Source: Strobilurus pachycystidiatus (Eukaryota > Basidiomycota > Agaricomycetes > Agaricales > Physalacriaceae). From it: 64,000 nt of DNA. Below the pieces are notes generated by a model, which was not told the DNA's origin, did not search any database, and saw only the letters and a program-made list of their open reading frames with translations. Location: the NCBI GenBank assembly GCA_019915135.1, contig JAHLMK010000001.1:3906001-3970000 (forward strand), written 5' to 3'. The position numbers and the translations under genes are program-made. Of this stretch, positions 10,882-22,800 are shown in pieces. The number at the start of each line of letters is the position of its first letter. The stretch's first letter is position 1.

Positions 10882-12360
10882 CCCTCCGTCTATATCGGAC
10901 TTGGTGTTTGTATTTCTGGCTCTATCACCTTCTCATCTGCCTGCACCAACAACCTTGACAATGAACTCAGCCTCATTCTTGAGCTCCTGCTCATCCTTCT
11001 TCCCATAACACCAATTTTAGAAGAAGACACACTCATGTGCAAGGCAATGAATGCCGCCTCAAGCAGAGTGAGCAGCAGGTGGTGGGTGTATGTGGATGCA
11101 TGCAGATTAGCAGGCGCAGGAGATGTGCAGAGGAATGTTCCCAGCCCACTCAACAACATCTCAGAGCTGGAGCACTGTTATCTTTGGCCCTGCTGGGCGC
11201 AGTCCTCCACCTACCCGCCTTTGATATCAGCTGTACAAGATAGTCAAATCCAAACCCTCACCTGCAGCATGTGATATATTGCATGAAAGGGGTGTAGGTG
11301 GATGTGTTGTCATACAAGATGGTTTCAGAACACAAGTGATAGAGATTGAACTTCAGACTCAAATCCCCCATACCCGCACCTTCTTTAACAGCAGCTCTCT
11401 CCTTGTTATCTGTTATCATTGCAACAATTCACTTCTGCATACGCAGCCCTGGCACGGACATCAGGAAGTAGTGTGGGGAGAATAATAGGAGGATGTGTTA
11501 GCAAGATCACAGTTTGACAGTGGAAGAAAGAGATACCAAGAGACAAACTAAAGACCAGAAGAAACAAGAAGAAACCCCGTCTGACACTCACCATTGAACA
11601 CCACCCACCACTGACTCCCACCCCTTCTCATGGCTGTCCTTTGCAAAGTTGCAGAACAAGATGTGCCCTTTGGTGTTTTTGCAGTACTTGTTAGTGGACA
11701 AGCATTAGTGAGAGATTTAGGCAAATGTTTGAAAGAATGAGAAGGAGCATCTAGCAAAATTTGGGGAAGCATATAGCGAGTAATCGAAATTGAGCAAGTA
11801 AATAAAATAAAATAAAACAAGTGAACAAAAGGGAGATTGAAGAGTGGGCGAGTGAATAGGCAAGAATGAGTGGACAAGTGAGCAAAGGGTTGGGAAGTGA
11901 ATGGAGGGCACGAGAGGGCTGGCGAGTGGGAGTGAGCAGAAAGGAAGGAACACCCCGCCCACGTGCTGCACGCGAGTCTACACAAACATGTGTGCAGCGT
12001 CTCCTCTGGGGTCTCTCCCACCACTTCTCCTCTAAGCCCTTCTGCTCCTAATCCATCTCTTCCTAGCTCTTCTCTTTCATCTAACCCACCTGACCTTCCT
12101 TGACCCTCCTTGCACCCCACTAAGACTAAGACCCAGACCAGCACGCATAACAAGTGCCAATCTCAGCACTACTCGCCTGCACCCCCCCGGAAGCATCCCC
12201 TGCACCGCGCCCAGCACGCCGCCCTGTCCTGGCCCCGCGGCGGCGAGTTGTTTGGAGGCTTCGGGTGCATCGTGCAGGGTCTCCATAGAGTGTCGGGTCG
12301 ATTCAAAGGATGGCAAGGTTAGTTCGAGTTTGAGGTTGGGTTGGGTTGATTCAAGGGAGC
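10882..12360. other. Spacer, no intact gene
   Basis: Low-complexity and diverged sequence homologous in parts to 25200-26800 (the spacer after NLR2), for example the stretches around 11440-11500 and 26000-26060. Open frames here are short, unlike any family known to me, and not conserved between the two spacers. Confidence 0.5.
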
Positions 12361-12361
12361 G

Positions 12362-13949
12362 TTAGGTTGATTGGAGTGCGGATTGCGTGGATTGAAGTTC
12401 CTGCTTGACCCGTGCGAGCTCCTTCCTCAGCCCGACCGCGTTCCATTTCGCTTGTTCAGCTGCTCTCGGCAGCGTCTCGTTCATCTTTGATGACCGTCTT
12501 CTCGGCCTGCATCTCCGTCCTCTGTTGGACCGGTGCATCCCTCTTCTCAAGCGACACATTCCTCTCCTCCAGCAACACATCCCTCTCTCTGCTCAACGTA
12601 GCAATCCTAGCCTCCGACCCACACGTCTCTCCTGCCAGCGTATCCCTCTCCTCCCGTACCACGCCTCCACCTCTGTTCATTGTTCGAACACCACCCGATC
12701 CCCGTCTGCCTCGGCAAGGTGACTGCGCATGTCGCGGATGGTCTGTTGTGCGGCACTGAGTTCCGTTTGGCTGGCGGAGAGTACGGTTTGCGTGGCGGAG
12801 AGTTCGGCCAGAGCAGATTGATGTTCAATGAGCGTGGATTGGAGCTCCCATATCCATCCTTGCAGGGACCCTCTGCATCCCCCCCTCGTTTCCCGCCCCT
12901 CCAACACCCGCCCCTCCAACACCCGCATGAAGTCCTCAATGCCCTTCCTCTCCATCACCCCCTCATCCCCGGTTTCACCCCGAACCTCCGCCGCCACACT
13001 CCACACCCCTCCCCCTCCGCTCAAACTCAGTCCATTGACATCAAACGGTGAGTATCCCCCAACCTCACCCCTGAACATTCCCCGCCTCTTCCTCTCCCCC
13101 GCGCATATCCTCGCAAACATCTCCCCCACCCCTCCCGCCCTGTCCTCTCCCTCCCCCACTCCTCCCACTCCCTCCGCCTCACGATCTCCACCTGTACGCC
13201 AGCGGCATCGCGTGCAGTCGATGCAAGTGCCTGAATCCCGCGATGGGCGGGGCAGTGGGCGTGCCCATCAATGGCGGGCTGGAGGCGAACTGCGCAAGAG
13301 TCAGTGCAGTGTCGCCGTGTCCGCGCTGACGACGCCGACTTGCAAGCCCGCCTCCACAACGCGCACCCTTCCCCGACCTCATTCCAGCGATCCCGGACTT
13401 GCTCCATCTTTTTCGCGGAGAAGTGTTTGACCTCCACATTGAATAGGGCCTGAGCTTCGCCTGCCTCGCGCTCAACTTGGGCGCGGAGGGGGTCCCGAGA
13501 GCCTGGAGAGGAGCGAGGAGAGGAGCGCGGATTGAATTGAGCGTTGGCAAAGTCTGGGGCGGCGTTGGCGGGCTCGTCCATGACCAGTCGCTCCTTGCCA
13601 AACATGTATACCCGCCCTCCGAGTCCTGCGACGCGTCCGTCCACGCGCGTCCCGTCGCCACGAGCGCCTCCGTTGGGATGTGTGTGTGGGATGAGAGGAC
13701 GGGTGTGAGCGGGGTTCTGCATGATAGTAATGAGTATTTGTGGGGTTGGGCAGGTAGGAGAAAGTGGGATAAATGGCATAGTAGTAAGGATGGGAGGTAG
13801 GAGATGGATGGAATGGTAGGAGATGGCCGGAAAGGTAGGAGATGGGATATGGGTGTGTCGAGAAATGCGACGGGGCGGAACACTCACCGCCCGTCCCAGT
13901 CCACCTAGACGCTGTACCCGTCCGACGCGCGGCGGATCGTCAGTTGCAT
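12362..13949 (-). pseudogene. ATG11-derived coiled-coil gene, copy A
   Basis: Minus-strand multi-exon relic. Exon 1 (13949-13888) starts MQLTIRRASDGY, ends VDWDG at a GTGAGT donor, and contains a TAG. Later pieces read GTRVDGRVAGLGG, YMFGKERLVMDEP, DPLRAQVERE, KKMEQVRDRWNEVGE, QVEIVRRREWEEW, AGERKRRGMFRGEV and SPFDVNGL. These follow, in order, the conserved path of basidiomycete ATG11, the selective-autophagy scaffold: ubiquitin-like start, SDGRRL/VFN motif, LGD-VS-KM region, IVRRREF, ERKRR, PFDV. A charged coiled coil with ERD-LLEE repeats and LQST heptads follows. Several frame changes and the stop show it is broken. Confidence 0.7.
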
Positions 13950-14799
13950 CCGTGTGTGCTATGTGCTATGTTGTGTGTCGCCGTGTGATGTGAAAGTGAT
14001 TTCGTTGTAAAGTGCTGTGGTGTGTTGAGTGCGTGTGTATATTGGGTGTATGGTGAGTGCTGATGTGAAGTGTCGTATGGTTGAGTGCGCGGTGTTGTCT
14101 CAATTCGAGTAAGAGCACTAATGAATAATCAGTCGAATGTTGAATGGCATAATCCAGAGACGGACGTACCAGCAATGTTGTATTCCTCGGAGTGTTGAGC
14201 GCACCGTCCGACTACATCCAGCATCAGCACAAAGCTCATGCTCCCAAGTTACTGCTGTGAGTACCAGAGAATATAACGTCGTCAACTGGCGGTGCGTGGG
14301 CCTCCAGACCGGCACTAATCCTTCGTCTCTTGCCTCCTGCGTGGGTGTGGCGGGTTTGCCTGTGATGTTCGGCGCATTGTTCGCTGTGTGGGGGGTCAGA
14401 ACGGAAGACGTACCTGTGCCAGGGTGTATTCCTATCCAACGTGGGCGCCGACATTCGGCAGTAGTGGTTTGGTCGCGTAAATGAGATATCCTACTTATTG
14501 GCGACGAAAGAAGAGCTGAAAGTGATCGGCCCGACAACCGATGCAATCCTTGCACTCGGAACCTGCCCTAAACGGGGCGCTCATTCTGCCATCATGACCT
14601 TGCAGACCTTTTGTTGGAAACGCGTTAGGCCCGTCTTTATCAACAGCTTCAAGGTTTGGATGTAGTCGGACCGCACGACGACAGGACTACACTGGACACA
14701 GGTGCGTCCGTCTCAGGATTTTCCCATTCACAATTTGACTGATATTCTCCAGCGCTCTTACCCGAATCGACACAAGCTCTCAACACGTCGCATTCAACC
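13950..14799. other. Spacer between divergent ATG11-derived copies
   Basis: No gene recognised. The block matches about 51930-52720 (for example the stretch at 14505-14640 and its counterpart at 52455-52600), so it belongs to the duplicated module. Between the divergent first exons it could have been a shared promoter, which is inference only. Confidence 0.45.
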
Positions 14800-15360
14800 G
14801 TACACGATACACGTCCCACAACAGCACGCGCCAACACTCGGACGGGAAGGAGGTGGGATGGGACGGCCGGGTGAGTTGCATCGATTCGCTCTCCCCGTTT
14901 CTCGACGACATCATTTTCCACACAACTCCCTACTACCTACATTTTATCCATCCTATTGGCCATCCATCCCTCAAACTTCTCCTATCCACCTGCCCAACCA
15001 TACTCTTCCCGCACTAACGCAACCGCACAGAAAATCCCATCACACCGCTTCTCTCCTCTCATCCCCAGATCGCTCGTGGCATACGCCAGCGACGAGACGC
15101 GAACAGAATGGCTGCAGGAAGGTGTATGTACGTCTCACAAGGACTGGCTGGTCATAATACCGCCCTCGCCAACGCCACTCCAGACTTCGCCAATGCCCAA
15201 TCCTCCTTGGCTGAATCTCGACTCTTATTGATTCCCATACTCTTTGCGCTCGGGACCCTCTGCGCGCCCAAGTCGAGCGTGAACTCCGAGTCGAACGCCA
15301 TGCACAGCTGGTAGGGGCGCGGCATCCACGACGTAGACACGTCTTCCTCGCCACCGTTGA
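14800..15360 (+). pseudogene. ATG11-derived fragment, copy A'
   Basis: A diverged exon 1 is visible at about 14800-14872 (CGGACGGG then GGTGGGATGGGACGG and a GGTGAGT donor). It is followed by a frame with LVAYASDETRTEWLQEG at about 15070 and by a degenerate continuation matching the QVEREL region at about 15280. The frame is broken in several places. The equivalent of the same module is at 52740-53350. Only the N-terminal third of the ATG11-like protein is represented. Confidence 0.5.
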
Positions 15361-15983
15361 GCGGGTCGGAGACGCTCCTCCGCCATGGGTCTGATGGGTT
15401 CTCGTGCACAGACCCGCTGCGCACCCCGCTCGAAGCCAGTCAAAAACTTCATGCTGCCAACACGACAGTCCTCGTCTTCGCGAGGCCGCGCCAGCAGTTC
15501 CGCCTCATTGCACGCCGTGTTCGAGACGGCGTTCTTCGCCTCGCATTTGCCTCCTCTTCCGGGACGAGGACGAGTTTGTTGCCGCAGAGTTCTGTTCGCA
15601 GGATATGGTTGCCTTTTCAGAGGACCGCACCTCCTGCAGCTTCCGTCCACATCCCCCAGAACCCCCTCTTCGCACACAGCGTCCTCCCTTTTCTCCATTT
15701 CAACCACATCTACCGGCTCAAGGGCGAGCAAGACCATCACGCTATCGAGGCTCCCTCTGGTTACGGCAACTACTGCTACTTCTGCAACATTTGCCGACAA
15801 CCACAACATTCGTGCCGTTCCCTGCTACCACACTATCCCCGAGCGACTCGATCTCGGATTGGCGCAGAGCATACAGATCTTCTTCCGCGCAGGACAGAAC
15901 TTCACAACGACACCGCGAATAGCTGGACTCACAGCATGGGGAGTTGGGAGGGGAGATGGATGAGGGTGTCTGGTGAAAGGTGA
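15361..15983 (+). pseudogene. Unknown conserved sequence, probable broken gene
   Basis: A stretch of overlapping open frames conserved in the duplicate at about 53320-54040. Recurrent pieces are TTVLVFARPRQQFRLIARR, LLFRDEDEFVAAE with CSQDMVAFSED, and TLSPSDSISDWRRAYRSSS. They lie in different frames, so introns or frameshifts separate them. The last piece also occurs as minus-strand copies downstream of NLR1, NLR2 and NLR3. I do not recognise the family. Confidence 0.4.
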
Positions 15984-16211
15984 AGGTCCAAAGGATCTTC
16001 ATTCATGGTCACTGCGACGCACTACGGCGTCTTAACCTACGCGGTGAAAGGGTACAATTATGCTGTTTTCTAACTCGGGCTCGAGTACGTTGCTTCCCTC
16101 CGTACTCTACCGTATCCATACTCACCACCCCTCCGACAGCATGAACACGTCCATAATCAACAATCTCACCAAATTGCTTATTCTGCACCCTATCACCTGC
16201 GGCTCGCGCTC

Positions 16212-16463
16212 TTGTTTGAGCTGGCTACCACCGCACCGGCACCGTCATCATCTCGCACTTCGCTGCCCTCGCTTCGGTCTCTTCGGTATCATGCGCCAGT
16301 CGTGCGCCACCGCATCCGTGATCAGAGCGTCGATGCCGAGTTCAGAAACGCGTTAGTCGCGCTGATGCTCTGGTGTGTCTGGGAGCTAGAGGCGGAAGAC
16401 GGCGGATACGACGCATTCAATGAAATGCGATGGCAGTTACGACTGAGAGATCTGCTAGTGTAA
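16212..16463 (+). CDS. Unknown protein, conserved C-terminal exon
   Basis: The frame ends VALMLWCVWELEAEDGGYDA, then FNEMRWQLRLRDLLV and a stop. The duplicate at 54240-54527 keeps the frame almost unchanged with few substitutions, while its upstream sequence differs by indels. That is more conservation than the flanking DNA shows and suggests a real last exon. The upstream exon is not identified, and the product is not recognised. A cytosolic helical protein is the most that can be inferred. Confidence 0.4.
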   Translation: MFELATTAPAPSSSRTSLPSLRSLRYHAPVVRHRIRDQSVDAEFRNALVALMLWCVWELEAEDGGYDAFNEMRWQLRLRDLLV

Positions 16464-16796
16464 TACTTATTACTCAAGTTATGTATAATATCCTTGGTTT
16501 CATTCCTGTATTTTACATTTGATAGTTTCTACCAATGACACGCGTACCTAGTATGCGGCAGAATGTATCCTCTGCGCAATGCAAGCATTGGGATCTGGGT
16601 ATTGATCATTCGGATCACAGGCTCTGCCAGCGACCTTCACAATTGTCGGTCGATCTCAGAGACATACTCTCCATTTTTCAATCATCATCCGGGGCTTCAC
16701 GACCGCACGCATCTACCAACGTGCACTGGTCCACGTCCGGCACCTTTGACCTGACCAGACGAAACGCCTGTACAAGGACCACGCGACCATGTCCGC

Positions 16797-16935
16797 CCTC
16801 GGCACCGTCTCCTCCGACCGTCATCGTCACCTTTTGACCACTTCAACGCCGGCGAGCATGCGAAACGGACTGGCGGAAGACCAAGGGCGTCTTTTTGACG
16901 GATATCGCGAAGCTGGCGGACTGCCTATGTACCTG
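16797..16935 (+). pseudogene. tRNase Z N-terminal relic
   Basis: Pieces in two frames match the start of long-form fungal tRNase Z: FNAGEHAKRT (compare the family FNAGE/FNxGE motif), then DWRKTKGVFLTDIAKL, ending at a GGTGAGT donor. Equivalent relics are at about 35441-35577 and 54818-54953. The frame change between the pieces shows the copy is dead. Confidence 0.55.
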
Positions 16936-17539
16936 GTGAGTCGTTGTGCTCGTCGTGGCTGAGTGCGCACTGACGACGAGCAGGAGGCCTAGCGCGTCAA
17001 TGCACGCAGCTGCGAACGCCTCGGGGACGAATATGGAGCTGGCGCATAGAAGCTGAAGGCTCCCCGGCCCTTTTCAAGCCGCCCAGGATGAAGAGGACGA
17101 CCGTGACGACAACCCGACCATTAGGACTCGTAACCCAGCGTCCTCTAGCAAAGGATGACGAGAAAACCGTCCTCTCGCAAGAAGACCGACAGGCCTCCCA
17201 CTCCTTCCTGATAACAAATGGAATATTGAAAAGTCGACTGGATGGATGATTCACGAAAAGTTGGTATGTTGTTATATCTGCTGGGTACCTTTGTACCCTC
17301 TAACGAACATGTATAGTCGACTTGGAGACCCATTCACGCCGTCCCAAATGGTTCTGTCTTCCCCTCTCTTGCTGCACCATTCCATACTGATCATCATCCT
17401 CAGAGATATGAAGTCGAATTCCTCGCCGGGCGAGGCAATTCATTTCCTCCTCACTGGGCGCGGTATCATTTTCCAGATCGAGAGGCGTTTCAAGCACTCA
17501 TGCCCTCGTACTGACGCACCATACCCCACACCCATTATT

Positions 17540-19008
17540 TCCTCGCACGCTGTACATGTGTTTGATCAGGAGCGGCTGGTCATCGACGAGCCTGCCAGAC
17601 CCCGCCGTCGTCAACGCCGCCACAGACCCGCTGATGCTCAGCCCGACCTCACCCTCGCCAAAGCTCGGCAGCTCTCCGCGCTCAAAGCCGTCTGGGACCC
17701 TCTGCGCGTCCAAGTCGAGCGCGAGCTCGAATGACAGTTCACGCTCGTCGCAGGCGTACGGGGAGATCTAAAAAATGGAAGTGTGCTGGATGGGTGGCTC
17801 CGCGCGTCGGCAGACTTACGGGAACGGTGGAATGAAGTCGGGGAATGGGTGCGCGTTGTGGAGGCGGGCGTACAGGTCGGCGTCGTCAGCGCGGCCGCGC
17901 CGACGCTGCATTGAGTCATGCGCAGCTCGGCGCCATCCCGCCGTTGATGGGCATTAACCGCTCCGACCGCCGCGGGGTTCAGACACTTGCACAGGCTGCA
18001 CGCGATGCCGCAGGAGGAGATCGTGAGAAGGAGAGGGGCCTGGGAGAGTGCGGCGGGGAAGCTGAGTGAGGGTGGGGGAAGTGCGAGGAGGAGGAGGAAT
18101 GAGGAGTGGTGGATGAGCTGAGGAGGGTGGATGAGGAGAATTGGGCATTGAGGGAGGAGGGAGCAGGGGGGATCTGGAGCAGCTGGGTGCGCCTCAAGCC
18201 GAGCTCGCGTCCACTTTTGACGAACACCAATTCGCCCTCGCTGAACTCGCCACCACTCGAACCGAACTCTCCACACCTGAAGCCCATCCACTCGCGAGAA
18301 TCACCAATTCAACTCAGCACCGCGTAAACCCACCTCGCTTTCACCCAATCGAAAGTCAACGCCGCACAACAGACCATCCGGAACATGGGGATCATCTCGA
18401 CGAGGCAGATGGGGATTGGGCGGTGTTTGAGCAGGAGGTCGAGGAGGAGAGGGCGGTAAGGGAGGAGCTGAGTCTGGTGGGCAAGGAGCGGGATGCCTTG
18501 CGTGAGGAGAGGGATGCGCTAAGTACAGAGAGGGATGCACTGAGCACAGAGAGGGATGCGCCGCTCCATCAGAGGACGGATATTCAGGCTGAGAAAAGTG
18601 TTATCTAGGACGAGTGGGACGGTGCCCGAGAACAGCCGAAGAACGCCGAAGAGGAATTGGAGGACGCGAGGGGAATTAGGAAGGAGCTTGCAAGGGTCGA
18701 GCAGGAACTTGAACTGCAATCCACTCAATCCACCCTCCAAACAACCCAGCACGAACTCGAATCAACACAGCGCGACCGTTAATCAACCGACCCACGAACG
18801 CCAAACAACCCAACAATCCCTCGAATCAACCCGACGCTCTCTGGAACCCCTCAAGGCCTCCGAACGACTCGCCAGTTCATACTCACTACCTCCACGCCCC
18901 ACCGGGGGCTGGCTATCACGTCGCCGACCAAAACAAGAGTTCGGAGACGCGTTGGGTATTACGCTGGGCGCGATATGTGGTGTGTTTGGAGGAAGACGAC
19001 CGATATGA
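17540..19008 (+). pseudogene. ATG11-derived coiled-coil gene, copy B
   Basis: Recognisable pieces in order are VHVFDQERLVIDEPARP (17546), AKARQLSALKAVWDPLR, QVERELE followed by a stop, LVAGVRGDL, RWNEVGEWV, GFRHLHRLHAMP and EIVRRRGAWE. A coiled coil follows from about 18140 to 18780 with tandem ERDALSTERDALSTERDAP units and LQSTQSTLQ heptads. The last part (18556-19008) ends in a small hydrophobic, Gly-rich tail, ALGITLGAICGVFGG. Stops at 17734, 17769 and 18606 and frame changes mark it as a pseudogene, although the coiled-coil parts remain long open frames. It is similar to copy F. Confidence 0.65.
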
Positions 19009-19299
19009 CTTATTATATGCAAGGAGACGGGCCCCAAGAAGCCTACGACTCGAGAAATTTACTATCATATAATATGTATCATACATATCCTTGGATTCTT
19101 TCTTATGTACTAGACAGTATCTAGTACTACCAATGACTGTCTCACATTGCAAGCTGCAAGGGGTCATCGGGCCAATGCCAGCGAGAATGCGGGGCAGACC
19201 AAGGGGATCTCTTTCACGGATGTTGGATCGACGGGTGCCGGCGTCGTGGCACTGACGACGAGCTAGGACTTTGCGAAGGGTATGGCCTGCCGCATTACA

Positions 19300-19450
19300 G
19301 AGCGCGGGGCAGGGGTGTACGTTGTTGATCCACGGAGCAACGGCGGCGGACGACCGAGCGGATCTGGCTGCGCAGACTGGCGCCGAGTCGTTCATGCGTG
19401 TGAACGCGATCTTGACGGTTGGGGAATCGGGATGTGTGGAAGTTGAGGTA
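19300..19450 (+). pseudogene. tRNase Z C-terminal relic
   Basis: The frame reads AGQGCTLLIHGATAADDRAD then LAAQTGAESFMRVNAI. This matches the tRNase Z segment GCTLLIHEATMADDQADL seen in the longer copy near 48900. The duplicate is at about 57387-57490. The essential acidic residue of LIHEAT is replaced (HGAT). It lies 370 bp upstream of NLR2. Confidence 0.55.
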
Positions 19451-19821
19451 CTATTTGTCGGCTGTTGTTCAAAGAGGGAGACGGAAGGTAAGTATGATGA
19501 GCATGAATCTATGGGAATGGTGCTGTTGACTGGCTTGAGTCCTTCAGTCACGGCGTACTTGCATGAATCCCCGGCACATTTCAAGAATTGGCAACCTCAT
19601 CTTTCCGGCCCTTCCAAGGCAACCGAAGTTGAATTTGGAGACTTTGACCAAACGACTCGGAGGACTGATGAACGCATCGAGGTGGTACTATATTGAAATC
19701 CGAGTAAGTCAAAGAGGAACAGACGAATCACATCCTCACTGACATGTGTCTCATTCCCACGCATTGCCTTTATCTCGCAACCACGTCCATCGCTCCCAAC
19801 TGCAAATCACTCCCAGCCGCA

Positions 19822-22800
19822 ATGCCCAAAAAACTGTCCAAACTGTTCAAGAAGTTATCGAATCGCACAAGTCGTGCATCCACTCCGGCGTCGACGCCAG
19901 ACGGCGCAAGTCGCTCATCTACTCCAGTGTCACCACCCAACCTTGCGAATCGGGCATCTACTCCAGCGCCGCCTCCCGACCATGCAAGTCGTGCACCCAC
20001 TCCAGCGCCGCCGCTCGATCAGAAAGCCGCGATCGACTGGAAAGGATCGGCCAAGGTCACCTGGAGTGGCATCGAGTTGGTGTTGAAGACGGCCGAGAAA
20101 TTTCTCGACGGAACCCCTTTCAAAACTCCTGTCAGCGTGATTAATACGTTCATTGACTTTGTTCATGTACGTGGATTCGTAACGACCCGCTGCTTGTCAT
20201 GACCTGACATCTTCGAGCAGCAAGTTGGCGATTGCAGGGAAGACATGCGCGACCTGATGTCTTACACCCAGAAGCGCCTCGAGACCATCAACAACGCACT
20301 AGCGAAATCGGACTGCGGAGTTGCGAACGAACGCATGGTTTTGTTTGCCAAGTACGTCGAAATCTGTCAGTGCAGTCGGATATAACCTTATATATGCCGC
20401 AGGATCCTCATTGATCAGGTCGTGAAACTCCACGCGATGGCGTCGAGGTCCCTGGTGGGCCGTGCTGCGACTAGTGACGACGACATCCGGGAAATCAAGA
20501 AAATCTTCAGTGTTCTGGATGAAGGCACGAAGAACTTCCAAGTGCGTATCTTTTTTGCCTACCCATCCATGCAAACCTGAATTCTCAACAATCAGCTGGC
20601 CCTTTTGCTGAGTATTGACCGCAATGTCACCGCCGTTGTCTCCTCCATCGAGCAACACCGCCTCGAGAGCCTGCCTCGGTCACGCCAGGCCCCCTATGAT
20701 GCCGATGTCAATTTCAAAGGAGTCAGTGTTACACGCGAAGAGTGCACTCCGGAGACGCGTGTCCAGATCATCAGGGATCTGCTTGAGTGGGCACAAAATC
20801 CATCCTCGGATACTTTGGCATCCATATACTGGCTGAACGGTGCAGCCGGGACAGGAAAGTCTACCATTGCATACTCGGTGTGCAAGGCTCTTGATGATCC
20901 CACGGGCATCCTTGCCGCTTCCTTCTTTTGCTCTCGACAACTTGCAGTGTTGAGAGAGCGAAAGTACATCATTCCCTCCATTGCGTATCAGCTAGCTCGT
21001 CATTCAGGCTCCTTTGCCACCGCCCTTCTCAAGGCAAACTTGGATTCTGCCGAATCCTCCTCCTCACCTAAACAGATGAAGGATCTTCTTATCAAACCAT
21101 GGCAGGAATCAACCAGCAACCGTCTTGGGTGCCCCGCTTATGTCATTGTTGTTGATGCCTTAGATGAAGTGCAGGGTGGCTGGGATTTTCTGAACGTGTT
21201 GATCTCTACCATTGAGGCTGGTCATTTGACCGGACTCAAATTTCTCATCACAAGTCGGCGTGATCCACAGTTGGCTGAAAGGTGTATTGCACTGACATCT
21301 GACTTTGTCTGCCATCTTGAGGAAGTGACCAGACATGATGTTCAGCATGACATTTTCACATTTCTGTCTGTTTCTCTTCCCAATCTCTGTAGTACATTTC
21401 AACTTGAGACCTTGGCACAGCATGCTGATGGTCTCTTCATCTATGCTGCTACTGCAGTTAGATTCATCACACATGGTGATTCTCATGCCAAAGAGCGTCT
21501 GAGGCGGCTGGATAGTCTATTACAGACTTGGCCCTCACGTTCTGAAAGTGTTGAGGCATTACCAGTGGATGAATTGTATACTCAAGTGCTGAAAGATGTC
21601 TTTGCATCAGTTGGAGAGACAGATTCTCAGAATCGCCTCAGAATTTTATATACTATTCTGTGCACAGAGGAACCAGTGTCTATTTCTGTACTCAATGGTC
21701 TTTTGGGTGAATCTTCTGATAATGAAGAATTCATGAGATATGATGTTGCTCGTCTTCATGCTGTCTTGTATGTGTCAAAGCATGATGACTGCATATACTG
21801 GTACCACAAGTCATTCTATGACTTTATGTGCAATTCCAAGAGAGCTCTGGATTACACATGTAATATTCTTATTCAGCATTCTTTGCTAGCTTTAGAGTGC
21901 CTTACAATCATGGATCATAATTTGCATTTCAACATTTGCAACCTTCCGTCTTCATTTCTTCTTGATGCTGAGATATCAGATCTTGCTCAGCGGATCAAGA
22001 ATTCTGTCTCTCCTCTTCTTCGTTATGTCTGTCATCACTGGGTGGATCATCTCCTCAAAGGTCACTGTGGTGCAACACTTAATGTGAAGCAAATTACAGA
22101 GATTATCACAAAATTACGCTCATTTTGTGATGGTCAGCTTCTATTCTGGATTGAAACTATGAACATTATTGGCCAAGGTGGAACATGCTCAACAATGCTT
22201 AAAATTGCACGGGATGTATTGGATAGTCAGGTAAGTTCTCTCAATAGTATCATCACTTTACCAGCATATAACAAGTTTATATAACAGGATGAAAACAAAA
22301 ATGATTTCACAATCCAATTGTCACAAGATTTGAAAGTTGCACAAAACTTTGTCACAGCGTTCATCTTCAATTCTCTAGCAGCATCAACTCCGCATCTGTA
22401 TATTTCTGCACTTGCTGCTGATAATAGTGATTCAACACTTGTATGCAGATGGAAAAATCATTTTTCTAATCTACCAAAGTTGTCTGGTAAAAGAAGAAGA
22501 GAATATCTAGTGACCACACTGAGAGGACATACAAATCAGGTCAATTCTGTCACATTCTCACATGATGGACGGTACATTGTTTCTGCATCAAATGATGAGA
22601 CAGTGCGAGTGTGGAATGCTGAGACAGGCAAAGAGGAATTGAAGTTGGAAGGACATACACGTCGTGTCAATTCTGCCTCATTCTCACATGATGGCCGGTA
22701 CATTGTCTCTGCATCGCGTGACAAGACAGTGCGAGTGTGGAATGCCGAGACAGGCAAAGAGGAGTTGAAGTTGGAAGGACATACAAACTCTGCCTCATTC

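Noticed and set aside
11548..12153. 201-codon minus-strand open frame in the spacer
   Set aside because: Not conserved in the homologous spacer after NLR2; composition is low-complexity (Ser/Phe/Leu-rich) and there is no family match.
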